DNA from: an uncultured bacterium
Lineage (GTDB): Bacteria > Patescibacteriota > Patescibacteriia > 2-12-FULL-60-25
Length of the DNA: 64,000 nt
Direction: 5' to 3'
Assembly: GCA_937949995.1 (NCBI GenBank)
Contig: CALFEO010000025.1
Coordinates: 1 to 64,000, forward strand
Shown: positions 56,886 through 64,000 of the stretch, one piece after another
Layout of the letters: every line of letters starts with the position of its first letter
How positions within the stretch are numbered: the stretch's first letter is position 1
Translations under genes and position numbers: made by a program
Notes under the pieces: model-generated
Databases searched by the model: none
The model's input: only the letters and a program-made list of their open reading frames with translations
What the model was told of the DNA's origin: nothing

Positions 56886-56985
56886 ATCTTTTTGAGACCG
56901 GCCTCTTTGGCCAATAGTCCCGTGGTTCGGTCGTCGAGCTCAGCTCGACTCCCACGTTAATTGTAATGGGCTAAGAATAGCTTAA
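56886..56985 (-). promoter_or_regulatory. rplA: Structured leader upstream of rplA
   Basis: On the reverse strand: CGTGGG pairs with CCACGG around the hairpin GTCGAGC, TGA, GCTCGAC, then GGCC / GGCC. L1 is known to bind a stalk-like site in its own leader in other bacteria; whether this structure does so is inference. The palindrome GTCGAGCTGAGCTCGA also occurs at 52914-52929. Confidence 0.45.
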
Positions 56986-57012
56986 AACCGCAAAAACGTC
57001 AAGAATTGTTGA

Positions 57013-57513
57013 TTAAGAGGATTTGTGCTCTTTTTCCCTTCTTATCGTAATCCAGTGATACAAAAACAGGGGAATGCCGACTGCGAGAAAGGAAATATCG
57101 CGAACCGCTGATTGTTGGTTGCGGATTGCTATGGCCTCGCTTTCATCCATTCTGCCCGCCTCGCATTGCTGTATTCTCTGCTGATACATTTCTTCGGTCT
57201 GATCTATCGTGGGATCTTTAATGATCATTGCACTGCACGGAGGTTCGCGCCACTCATTTAAGGAGGCTTTGGGAAAAACCCAAGTCTTTAACCCCAGGTT
57301 AATCAAATCCGCGGTGGAAAATACCACCATCATTAATGCAATCAGCGAAACCATATAAAAATATACGGTCTTGATGATCTGTGATTTGGACATTTGCATA
57401 GATTTGGAATCATTATCATCGCGGAGCAAATAAACCAGCCCAACGATGAGCAATAATAAAATTAATAAAAACAATAAGTTAATCATTTGCAAGAAAGTTA
57501 AAAATAAATCCAT
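57013..57513 (-). CDS. Membrane protein between rplK and rplA
   Basis: A 166-residue protein with TM helices at residues about 8-30, 47-70 and 140-158 and a soluble loop with two cysteines (residues 93 and 117) that might pair. Family unknown. Its placement splits the conserved rplK-rplA pair, so it is either inserted or a lineage-specific member of this operon. Confidence 0.75.
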   Translation of the reverse strand: MDLFLTFLQMINLLFLLILLLLIVGLVYLLRDDNDSKSMQMSKSQIIKTVYFYMVSLIALMMVVFSTADLINLGLKTWVFPKASLNEWREPPCSAMIIKDPTIDQTEEMYQQRIQQCEAGRMDESEAIAIRNQQSAVRDISFLAVGIPLFLYHWITIRREKEHKSS

Positions 57514-57537
57514 AACTACAGTATAGACTATGATGCG

Positions 57538-57692
57538 TAATAATTAAATAACAAATATTAAATAACAAATAATAAAGCAAGCGGAGGAATTGATCTTTAT
57601 TATTTATTAATTATTATTTTTTATTTCGCGCAGCGCAGCAAAGCATTTGGATTGATCTTTATTATTTGTTATTTGATACTTTATTATTTGAA
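57538..57692. repeat. Family M repeats (TTTATTATT words)
   Basis: AAATAACAAATAATAAAG on the left, TTTATTATTTGTTATTTGATAC on the right, plus an inner copy. Confidence 0.7.
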
Positions 57693-57734
57693 GTTGTATA
57701 AAAAAACGGGCGCCAGCCCGATTTTTTATACAAC
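57693..57734. terminator. Terminator overlapping the end of rplK
   Basis: A 19-bp perfect inverted repeat: GTTGTATAAAAAAACGGGC, GCCA, then the complement ending GTATACAAC-like. The right arm includes the last rplK codons and its stop, so the gene end is mirrored outside. Confidence 0.85.
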
Positions 57735-58148
57735 TTCCAGTCCCATTTGTCTCGCCGTTCCTTCCACCTGTCGCATTGCCGATTCAATTGTACGGCAGTT
57801 AAGATCAGGCATTTTCTTTTCGGCGATTTCTTTTATTTGCGCTTTGGTTACCTTGCCGATTTTATCCGACAACGGTTTGCCGGAGCCTTTTTTGATGCCC
57901 GCGGCTTTTTTTAGCATTTCCGCCACCGGAGCAACTTTAAGGATAAAATCGTAAGTTCTGTCTTCGTAAACTGTCATGAGGCAGGGAACAACTTCGCCCA
58001 TGCGGTCTTGAGTCGCATCATTGAACCTTTTGCAAAACTCCGCAATGTTCAAGCCATGCGGGCCAAGGGCTGTACCAACCGGAGGAGCCGGATTGGCTTT
58101 ACCGCCCTCGATTTGCAATTTGATAAATGTTTTTATTGCTTTGGCCAT
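57726..58148 (-). CDS. rplK: Ribosomal protein uL11
   Basis: Binds the GTPase-associated region of 23S rRNA. The 140-residue protein has KLQIEGGKANPAPPVGTALGPHG-type N-terminus (GGKANPAPPVGTALGPHGLN split over residues 13-33), FCKRFNDAT, and the C-terminal RNA-binding domain with IGKVTKAQI. Start at 58148; the 13-codon upstream extension is repeat sequence. Confidence 0.97.
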   Translation of the reverse strand: MAKAIKTFIKLQIEGGKANPAPPVGTALGPHGLNIAEFCKRFNDATQDRMGEVVPCLMTVYEDRTYDFILKVAPVAEMLKKAAGIKKGSGKPLSDKIGKVTKAQIKEIAEKKMPDLNCRTIESAMRQVEGTARQMGLEVV

Positions 58149-58154
58149 AGATAT

Positions 58155-58487
58155 TTCATGTAACTTGTAGCATGTAACATGTAACATATAACATGTAGCA
58201 AAATTGTTACATGTTACAAGTTACATGTTACATGACAAGGTTTATAAACGTTTCCGGAGGTGACGAGAAGCGATTCCCTTAAGCGGGAAAAACATCACAT
58301 CCGCACCGTTTACAATCTAAATTACAAGTTCCTTGTGAGTTTATCAAGTTTAAAGTAACAAGTTCATCAGGAGTCACCTGGGCTTCTCTTGATGAACTTT
58401 AAGCTTGATAAACTTTTAACTTAAAGTTCATCAGGAGTCACCTAAGCTTCTCTTGATGAACTATAAGCTTGATGAACTTTTAACTTA
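58155..58487. repeat. Family C and B repeats between nusG and rplK
   Basis: Family C hairpin (CATGTAACTTGTAGCATG with complement) at 58155-58232; two tandem family B hairpins (AGTTCATCAGGAGTCACCT with CTTCTCTTGATGAAC) at 58325-58487, flush with the nusG stop. The middle (58233-58324) shows nothing I can name. Confidence 0.75.
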
Positions 58488-58490
58488 AAA

Positions 58491-59039
58491 TTATATCTTT
58501 TTGATTTGTGTAAAGTCCAACTCAAGCGGGGTTTCGCGGCCGAACATGGAGACCAGGATTTTAACCTTGCCTCGGGAACCGTCGATCTCGATGACTTTGC
58601 CTTCGAATCCTTTAAACGGTCCATCGCCGATCTTGACCGGTGATCCGACTTGAATGTCTATTTGATAAGCCGGCTCTTCCGCGGTGCCGGAACGTTTGAC
58701 CAAGTAATCCACTTCTTCCTTGGAAAGAGGAGATGGCGTTGTGCCCGTTCCGATAAAACCGGTCACGCTGGGTGTATTGCGCACAATATACCAAGAGTCA
58801 TCGGTCACAATCATTTCCACCAGTACATAGCCCGGAAAAATCTTTTCTTCAACCAGTTTGCGTTTGCCGTTTTTGATCTTAATCTTTTTTTCGATGGGCA
58901 CCAAGACATTGAAAATTTTATCTTGCATTCCAAACGAATCGATACGGCGCTTTAAGTTATCGGCAACCGCCTCTTCGTATCCGGAATATGTGTGGATCGC
59001 GTACCATCTTCGGCCGAGATCTAGGGTTTGTTTTGGCAT
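58491..59039 (-). CDS. nusG: Transcription termination/antitermination factor NusG
   Basis: Binds RNA polymerase and couples it to Rho or ribosomes. The 182-residue protein has the NGN domain (WYAIHTYSGYEEAVADNLKRR, residues 12-32, and FPGYVLVEM) and a C-terminal KOW domain (GSPVKIGDGPFKGFEGKV). The order secE-nusG-rplK is the standard bacterial one. Confidence 0.97.
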   Translation of the reverse strand: MPKQTLDLGRRWYAIHTYSGYEEAVADNLKRRIDSFGMQDKIFNVLVPIEKKIKIKNGKRKLVEEKIFPGYVLVEMIVTDDSWYIVRNTPSVTGFIGTGTTPSPLSKEEVDYLVKRSGTAEEPAYQIDIQVGSPVKIGDGPFKGFEGKVIEIDGSRGKVKILVSMFGRETPLELDFTQIKKI

Positions 59040-59041
59040 AT

Positions 59042-59401
59042 TTATTCTTCGATGGGTAGGGTTTCGATATTTACTTCGGCATTCGGATCTTCTGATTCAA
59101 ACTCAATATTTCCAAAATCAAATTCAGGCTGTACTCCGGCTTCATCCAAAGGAACGGTTGTGGGAACAATCGGCGCAGTTTGATCCGTTGTACGAGTTTG
59201 GGTTGCTCGTTGCAGTATGGTCACATTGACAACCTCGCTTAGTCCGTAGTCCAAAAGTCCGAAAAATATGGCTACAACAACACTTACTGTAATAACCAGT
59301 ACGGAATAGCGGGTGGTGGTTTGTTTGCTGGGCCAGGTTACTTTGGTTAGCTCGTGTTTGGAAGAACGCAGATAGGCGATGAGTTTTTCGATAATGTTCA
59401 T
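59042..59401 (-). CDS. secE: Preprotein translocase subunit SecE with acidic tail
   Basis: Small essential subunit of SecYEG. The 119-residue protein has an N-terminal amphipathic helix (LIAYLRSSKHELTKVTWPSKQTT, with the KVTWP motif) and one TM helix (residues 33-58). Typical single-TM SecE ends there; this one continues with about 58 residues that are acidic and Pro/Thr-rich (FDFGNIEFESEDPNAEVN). The start is ATG 59401; upstream in-frame codons have no homology. It starts 2 nt before nusG. Confidence 0.93.
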   Translation of the reverse strand: MNIIEKLIAYLRSSKHELTKVTWPSKQTTTRYSVLVITVSVVVAIFFGLLDYGLSEVVNVTILQRATQTRTTDQTAPIVPTTVPLDEAGVQPEFDFGNIEFESEDPNAEVNIETLPIEE

Positions 59402-59561
59402 AAAAATCTTTTTAAAAAGCCCTCCAAGGGGCAAACCGAATATAACATTTTTCCCACAAACTGGCAAGGGGACTGTTCTTGGCTCAATTTTATGTCATTT
59501 AAGCCGAAAAGTAATCCACTTAAGCTATCCTGCCCCTTCAAGTATACTAAACTAAAGCCGC

Positions 59562-59692
59562 TAGCTACTAGCCACTAGCTACTAGCCGCTAGCTACCAGA
59601 CTCCGTAGGGATAATCCTTGTGATTATCCGCACCACGAGATCAAGCTGTCATTTATTAGTACGGATAAACACAAGGTTTATCCCTACGCAAA
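59562..59692. repeat. Family H and F repeats between divergent secE and the oxidoreductase
   Basis: H (CCGCTAGCTACTAGCCACTAGC) at 59562-59595, then an F hairpin (CGTAGGGATAATCCTTGTG / CACAAGGTTTATCCCTACG) at 59605-59690. Confidence 0.75.
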
Positions 59693-59735
59693 CCGTCTTG
59701 CCCCGTTAAGGCGTTACAACTATTTATCAGTATAT

Positions 59736-61664
59736 ATGCAATACCCAAAATTGTTCAGCAAAGCCAAGATTGGCACGCTCAAGCTCAAAAATCGATTGGT
59801 TATGCCGCCTATGGTGCGCAATTATGCCGATGCTTCGGGCAAAGCTACGGATCGTTATATCGAGCACATCAACCGCATCGCTTTTGGCGGTACGGGTTTG
59901 CTTATCCTGGAGGCGGCTCATGTCAATCTTGAGGGCAGGGGATTTCTGAATCAACTCGGTATTCACTCCGATGCTTGTTTGCCCGGGCTGAAAAAACTGG
60001 TTCAAGTTGCTCACGATCACGACGCGGCCATCGCTATTCAACTTTATCACGCCGGCCGTCAAACCGTTTCCGCCATAACCGGTAAAAAACCACTGGCGCC
60101 TTCCGCCATACCTTGTCCCGTCATGCAGGAAAAGCCTTCCGCCCTCACTCAAAAAGAAATCAAAAAAATCGTTAAAGATTTCGGCAAAGCCGCGGCGCGC
60201 GCCAAGAAAGCCGGTTTTGATGCCGTCGAAATCCATGCCGCGCACGGCTATCTCATTCAGCAATTCCTCTCACCATTCTCCAATACCCGCACCGACAGCT
60301 ACGGCGGAAGTTTCGAAAACCGCATGCGCTTTTTATTGGAAATAATGGATAGCGTGCAGTCTGCTGTAGATCCGACTTATCCGGTCATTGTCCGCATTTC
60401 CGGCGAAGAAATGGTGGAGGGCGGTCTCGAACTCAAAGATATGATCAAAGTCGCCGAGCTTCTCGAAGCCGCCGGCGCCGATGCTGTGCATGTTACATCC
60501 GGTAATTACGGTTCTTATGCCAAGGGCCATCTTATTCCACCCATGGCCGTCAAAGACGGTGTTAACATCCCGCTTGCCAAAGCCATCAAGAAAAAAGTTA
60601 AAATCCCTGTCATCGCCGTCGCCAAAATCCGCACGCCCGAGCTGGCCGAAAAAACTCTCAAAGAAGGCTCGGCTGATTTTATCGCCGTCGGCCGTTCATT
60701 GCTTGCCGATCCTGATTGGCCCAAAAAAGCCAAAGCCGGCAAAGACAAAGATATCAATCCCTGCATAGCCTGCAATCAAGGCTGTATCTCCCGCTTATTC
60801 GCCGGTCAAGATGTTTGGTGTACGGTCAACCCCAAATGCGGCCGCGAAATCCAATTTGGCCAACAAGAACAATCACCCAAAAAACTTCTGGTCATCGGTG
60901 GAGGCCCTGCCGGTTTATCGGCCGCAATTATCGCCGCCGAGCGCGGTCACAAGGTCACGCTTTACGAAGAGTCATCCGTGCTTGGCGGTCAGCTTATTCC
61001 CGCTTCCACTCTCCCGCATAGAAATGATTGGGAGTCTTTCCGCAAATCATTACTGCGCCAAATCAAAGCTCTGCCCATCGAAGTGATTCTGGACCACAAA
61101 TGCACGCTGGAGGATGCCAAGTCCGGCGGATACGACGCGGCCATTGTCGCTTCTGGTTCCACTCCGGCCATGCCCAAAATACCCGGAGTCGAAAATTCCA
61201 ATGTCATCATCGCCCGTAATCTTTTCGACGGTACGTCTGTTGCCAAAGGCAAAGTTATTATCGTTGGCGGAGGTTGTTTGGGCTCGCAGACCGCCGAATA
61301 TTTGGCCGCCAAAAAGCACGATGTCACCTTAATCGAATTAACCGATCAAATCGCTCTCGAAGCCCCGATGGATGATCGTTATTTATTGTTACAGCGTCTC
61401 GATAAACTCGGTGTCAAAATAATGCTTAAAACCCGCGTCCTTAAAATCGAACCCAATGGAGTTTTCGCTCACACCGCCGAAAAAGGCAAACAGCATATCG
61501 CCTCCGATACGGTTGTGCTTTGCGCCGGCTCCAAGCCCGATGAAAGTTTTGCATACAAACTCAAGTTCGCGGTTCCTCAAGTTCATGTCGTTGGTGATGC
61601 CAAATCCGCTCGCCGTGTTACGGACGCGGTAATCGAAGGCGCATTGGCTGTCTTGAATATTTAA
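59736..61664 (+). CDS. NADH:flavin oxidoreductase / 2,4-dienoyl-CoA reductase-like
   Basis: A 642-residue multi-domain flavoenzyme of the FadH/TMADH type. Residues 1-330 are an OYE-like FMN TIM barrel (YHAGRQT, DAVEIHAAHGYLIQQFLSP). Then the iron-sulphur site CIACNQGC with a fourth Cys 11-12 residues on (CTVNP). Residues 385-640 hold the FAD/NAD(P) module (VIGGGPAGLSAA and VIVGGGCLGSQTA). Substrate unknown; dienoyl-CoA is less likely in a cell without visible fatty-acid metabolism. Single gene. Confidence 0.9.
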   Translation: MQYPKLFSKAKIGTLKLKNRLVMPPMVRNYADASGKATDRYIEHINRIAFGGTGLLILEAAHVNLEGRGFLNQLGIHSDACLPGLKKLVQVAHDHDAAIAIQLYHAGRQTVSAITGKKPLAPSAIPCPVMQEKPSALTQKEIKKIVKDFGKAAARAKKAGFDAVEIHAAHGYLIQQFLSPFSNTRTDSYGGSFENRMRFLLEIMDSVQSAVDPTYPVIVRISGEEMVEGGLELKDMIKVAELLEAAGADAVHVTSGNYGSYAKGHLIPPMAVKDGVNIPLAKAIKKKVKIPVIAVAKIRTPELAEKTLKEGSADFIAVGRSLLADPDWPKKAKAGKDKDINPCIACNQGCISRLFAGQDVWCTVNPKCGREIQFGQQEQSPKKLLVIGGGPAGLSAAIIAAERGHKVTLYEESSVLGGQLIPASTLPHRNDWESFRKSLLRQIKALPIEVILDHKCTLEDAKSGGYDAAIVASGSTPAMPKIPGVENSNVIIARNLFDGTSVAKGKVIIVGGGCLGSQTAEYLAAKKHDVTLIELTDQIALEAPMDDRYLLLQRLDKLGVKIMLKTRVLKIEPNGVFAHTAEKGKQHIASDTVVLCAGSKPDESFAYKLKFAVPQVHVVGDAKSARRVTDAVIEGALAVLNI

Positions 61665-61710
61665 TACACAGTTTGCATCCGATTAAGTGGTATATATATC
61701 CGAAAAATGA

Positions 61711-61716
61711 TATAAT
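61711..61716 (+). promoter_or_regulatory. -10 box TATAAT of the secreted protein gene
   Basis: 42 nt before the ATG, so this gene has a real leader (about 35 nt), with no clear Shine-Dalgarno. Confidence 0.5.
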
Positions 61717-61758
61717 GTTTTTTAGTATTGTTAATAACTTACATTTTATTTTTTCATT

Positions 61759-64000
61759 ATGAAAAATCTGCTCACCGGTTTGACGGTTGGGATTTTGTCC
61801 GCAACTTTTTTTGCGTTCATGCCGGCCTCAACCGCCCAAGCCGCCAGCTTGGTCACTGATGGATCTGTTGAAATCGGTTCTTACCCGATTGCGGAATCCG
61901 ATATGCCCAACACTTCTTGGCGCATTGATACAAGTTCGGTCGGTTCGGCCACGGTCACCTCAACTCCTTTTGATTTTGCCGGCCCGTCCAACACCACGCT
62001 TTCCAACCCCACCGGCTGGACGCGTGTTATAAACGACAGCATGGATGATGATTATGTCAGAATCCCCGCCGGTTTTAACATTGGATTTAACGGCACAAAT
62101 TATACGAGCGTCTATCTGGGCTCCAATACCTATTACACATTCGGTGCCGGAGATTCCGAATATTCTGGTTTGGGAGCTGATGTTCCACCTTTGCCGGGCG
62201 TGCACGTTTGTTCGAGCGACAACTCCTATCAACGTGTTTATTACCGTTTTGATGATGCCAATACTTTGCGCGTCAGATACGAAGGCACAGACAGCACCAG
62301 CGGCACGGTCGGTCAGCCCACCATAGTTTATGAAGCGGTGTATTATGCCGGCGAGTCATATCATGATCTGTACATAGGAAGAAATGACAGTTGCAGCGGA
62401 GATTACGGTCCCACGGTCGGCGCATTGGGCAATGGCTATGATGGCGATTACACTCTTGAAGAATCAACGCCCGGATCACCTGAATATATACGTGGTGATT
62501 ATTATAATGGCACTCTAAATTTTTCCGAATCAATTGAACTGAGCAGCCGCTCGGCTGTTGAAGCCGCCATTACCGCCCGCGCCAGTCATGCCTTGAGTCT
62601 GTTTGAATGGGATGGCGCCGGAGAAAGATTGTTTATTTTTGCAACAACAACTGTCAGTTGGCGTCAGGATGTGCTCGTTCCTCTTACAGCCTCAGACTTT
62701 GATTTCGCCGCCAATGTCTTATTGATTGATGCTGATGACGTTGCTCCCACGGCCAGTTATTTGGGAGATGGTTCTTATGATTACGAACTCTCATCCACTT
62801 GCCCGTCTGCGGCTTGCGATCTGGGTAACGTTTTTGGCGACGAAATCACTTTTAGTGAAGAACTTGATTTGGCTAACCGAGCCGGAGTCGAAGCCGCTAT
62901 CACGGCCGGTGCCAGTCATCCTTTAAGCGAATTTGTTTGGGGCAGTGCCTCTCTGTGGATTTATGCCACCACCTCCGTGGTCTTCGCTGATGATGTCCGC
63001 GTTGATTTGTATGATGCTTTGGGCAATACGGCAACCAATCAACGTCTCATCGATTCTTTGCCAACTCCGCCCATGACTGTTTGGGTTGACGATGATTACA
63101 CGGAATTCAGTTCCGGCGGCCATGTTTGGGGTGAGGATGCTTTTGACAATATTTCCGATGCTTTGGATGCGGTAGCCGAAGGAGGACAAGTCAACGTCTT
63201 GGCCGGAGACTACAATAATGATTCAGGCACCATTAATAAAAATGGCGTAACCATAACCGGCCCCTCATCCGGCTCACCGGCCAGAGTGGCTTATGATTGC
63301 GGTAACGTGATTACTGTTGATGGCGCCAGCGGTGCCACAATTTCCAACTTAACCTTATTACAAACCAATGGAGGCGGTGTTGATGGAACTTATTGTTACA
63401 ACTCGCCTGTTGTTCGTGTCGGCTGGAACTCGGCTTCCACCACCATTTCCAATAACTTTATCGCCGGCGGTTATATCGGCATAGCGTTAAGGTATGATTC
63501 TTATGATACTGCTTTGACGGATAATGAGATCAATAATAACAGCTGGGCCGGTGTCGTTGCTTTGGGTCAAGGTGTGCATACTTTTACGGGCAATACCATC
63601 GAATACGGCAACTATGGTTTGAGTTTAGGGTATGGCCCCGATCGCAGTGTGGAAGCCAATTGGCAAGGCAGTGAATTATCAAGCAATATCATTCGCGAAA
63701 ATGATGTTGGTATCTACTACACTTTAGGCGATCAACCCGGTCCCATGAACATCGGCCCTGATAATGAGATTTATGACAACGGGGATGGCATTTCAATCAA
63801 CGGCCCGGCCTACGATGTTCATATAAACGGCAACAAAATTTATGGTAATACCCATCCCACTTCGGGCTTGCATGTGGATGGCGCTGAAACCGGTTTGGAT
63901 GCCACGGAAAATTGGTGGGGTGATGCCACGGGGCCTTATGAAGAAAATAATAATCCCGAAGGCTTGGGCGATAGAGTCTATATCGGCGTTGATTCCGAAT
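61759..64000 (+). CDS. Large secreted beta-helix protein, 3' end missing
   Basis: The frame is open for 747 codons and leaves the window. Residues 1-30 are a Sec signal peptide (LLTGLTVGILSATFFAF, cleavage near AQAAS). Residues 30-240 are beta-rich with N-x-T sites. Two repeats of about 55 residues follow: FSESIELSSRSAVEAAITA and FSEELDLANRAGVEAAITA, each ending in an ATTxV-type strand. Residues 440-747 are a right-handed parallel beta helix with PbH1/NosD-style rungs (SNNFIAGGYIGIAL, GNTIEYGNYGLSLGYG, NGNKIYGNTHPTSGLHV) and ENWWGDATGPYEENNNPEG. Likely a surface adhesin or carbohydrate-acting protein. Confidence 0.85.
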   Translation, partial: MKNLLTGLTVGILSATFFAFMPASTAQAASLVTDGSVEIGSYPIAESDMPNTSWRIDTSSVGSATVTSTPFDFAGPSNTTLSNPTGWTRVINDSMDDDYVRIPAGFNIGFNGTNYTSVYLGSNTYYTFGAGDSEYSGLGADVPPLPGVHVCSSDNSYQRVYYRFDDANTLRVRYEGTDSTSGTVGQPTIVYEAVYYAGESYHDLYIGRNDSCSGDYGPTVGALGNGYDGDYTLEESTPGSPEYIRGDYYNGTLNFSESIELSSRSAVEAAITARASHALSLFEWDGAGERLFIFATTTVSWRQDVLVPLTASDFDFAANVLLIDADDVAPTASYLGDGSYDYELSSTCPSAACDLGNVFGDEITFSEELDLANRAGVEAAITAGASHPLSEFVWGSASLWIYATTSVVFADDVRVDLYDALGNTATNQRLIDSLPTPPMTVWVDDDYTEFSSGGHVWGEDAFDNISDALDAVAEGGQVNVLAGDYNNDSGTINKNGVTITGPSSGSPARVAYDCGNVITVDGASGATISNLTLLQTNGGGVDGTYCYNSPVVRVGWNSASTTISNNFIAGGYIGIALRYDSYDTALTDNEINNNSWAGVVALGQGVHTFTGNTIEYGNYGLSLGYGPDRSVEANWQGSELSSNIIRENDVGIYYTLGDQPGPMNIGPDNEIYDNGDGISINGPAYDVHINGNKIYGNTHPTSGLHVDGAETGLDATENWWGDATGPYEENNNPEGLGDRVYIGVDSE

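Overview
This window looks like a chromosome segment of a Candidate Phyla Radiation (Patescibacteria, probably Parcubacteria-like) bacterium. The evidence is a 16S rRNA with CPR-type deviations (515F, 926 and 1492R priming sites all altered), a stand-alone 16S gene with no 23S or 5S after it, and compact housekeeping genes separated by short intergenic regions. Both release factors RF1 and RF2 are present and UGA is used as a stop, so the code is standard and this is not a Gracilibacteria/Absconditabacteria relative. Composition was judged by eye only.

Layout. 0-4.2 kb: RF2 (prfB), threonylcarbamoyl-AMP synthase, a coiled-coil protein, rsmA. 4.4-8.5 kb: two unknown reverse-strand genes, the 16S rRNA gene with its own promoter and terminator, tRNA-Pro, a zinc-ribbon protein. 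8.5-14.6 kb: HU, a kinase-like protein, tRNA-Val, a one-TM protein, a small structured RNA candidate, a DHH-like protein, two coupled small acidic proteins with a nucleoside phosphorylase. 14.7-23.2 kb: valS, tyrS, argS, then a soluble histidine kinase, a bactofilin and a diacylglycerol-kinase-like protein. 23.3-25.8 kb: tRNA-Val and two identical tRNA-Leu genes that bracket two ASCH-domain genes. 25.9-33.6 kb: acetyltransferase, M20 peptidase, a possible 21-aa gene, metallo-hydrolase, methyltransferase, YraN, queA, rpmE, prfA. 33.8-36.8 kb: three lipoprotein genes. 37-45 kb: rpsB, tsf, then a lower-glycolysis run (gap, phosphoesterase, pgk, NYN nuclease, eno). 45-56 kb: miaB, a lipoprotein, miaA, gatB, a membrane protein, and a dNTP group (tmk, thyX, dut) with a P-loop kinase. 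56-59.4 kb: rplA, rplK, nusG and secE in reverse, interrupted by a membrane-protein gene. 59.7-64 kb: an FadH-like oxidoreductase and the start of a large secreted beta-helix protein.

Two features stand out beyond the gene list. First, nearly every gene boundary holds a hairpin-forming repeat. I can separate about a dozen sequence families (A-M below), each built from iterated short words arranged as two complementary arms. Many abut or even supply the stop codon of the gene before them, and three essential genes (rsmA, queA, valS) carry repeat sequence inside the open reading frame. Second, genes start in two ways. Many housekeeping genes have a -10 box only 6-14 nt before the ATG (leaderless transcripts), while lipoprotein, small acidic and unknown genes have a normal 5' leader with a strong AGGAGG-type ribosome binding site.

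Functionally the window is dominated by translation (16S, tRNAs, three synthetases, RF1/RF2, S2, EF-Ts, L1, L11, L31, GatB, tRNA and rRNA modification), lower glycolysis and nucleotide supply. The accessory islands are the tRNA-Leu-flanked ASCH/GNAT cargo and the lipoprotein trio.
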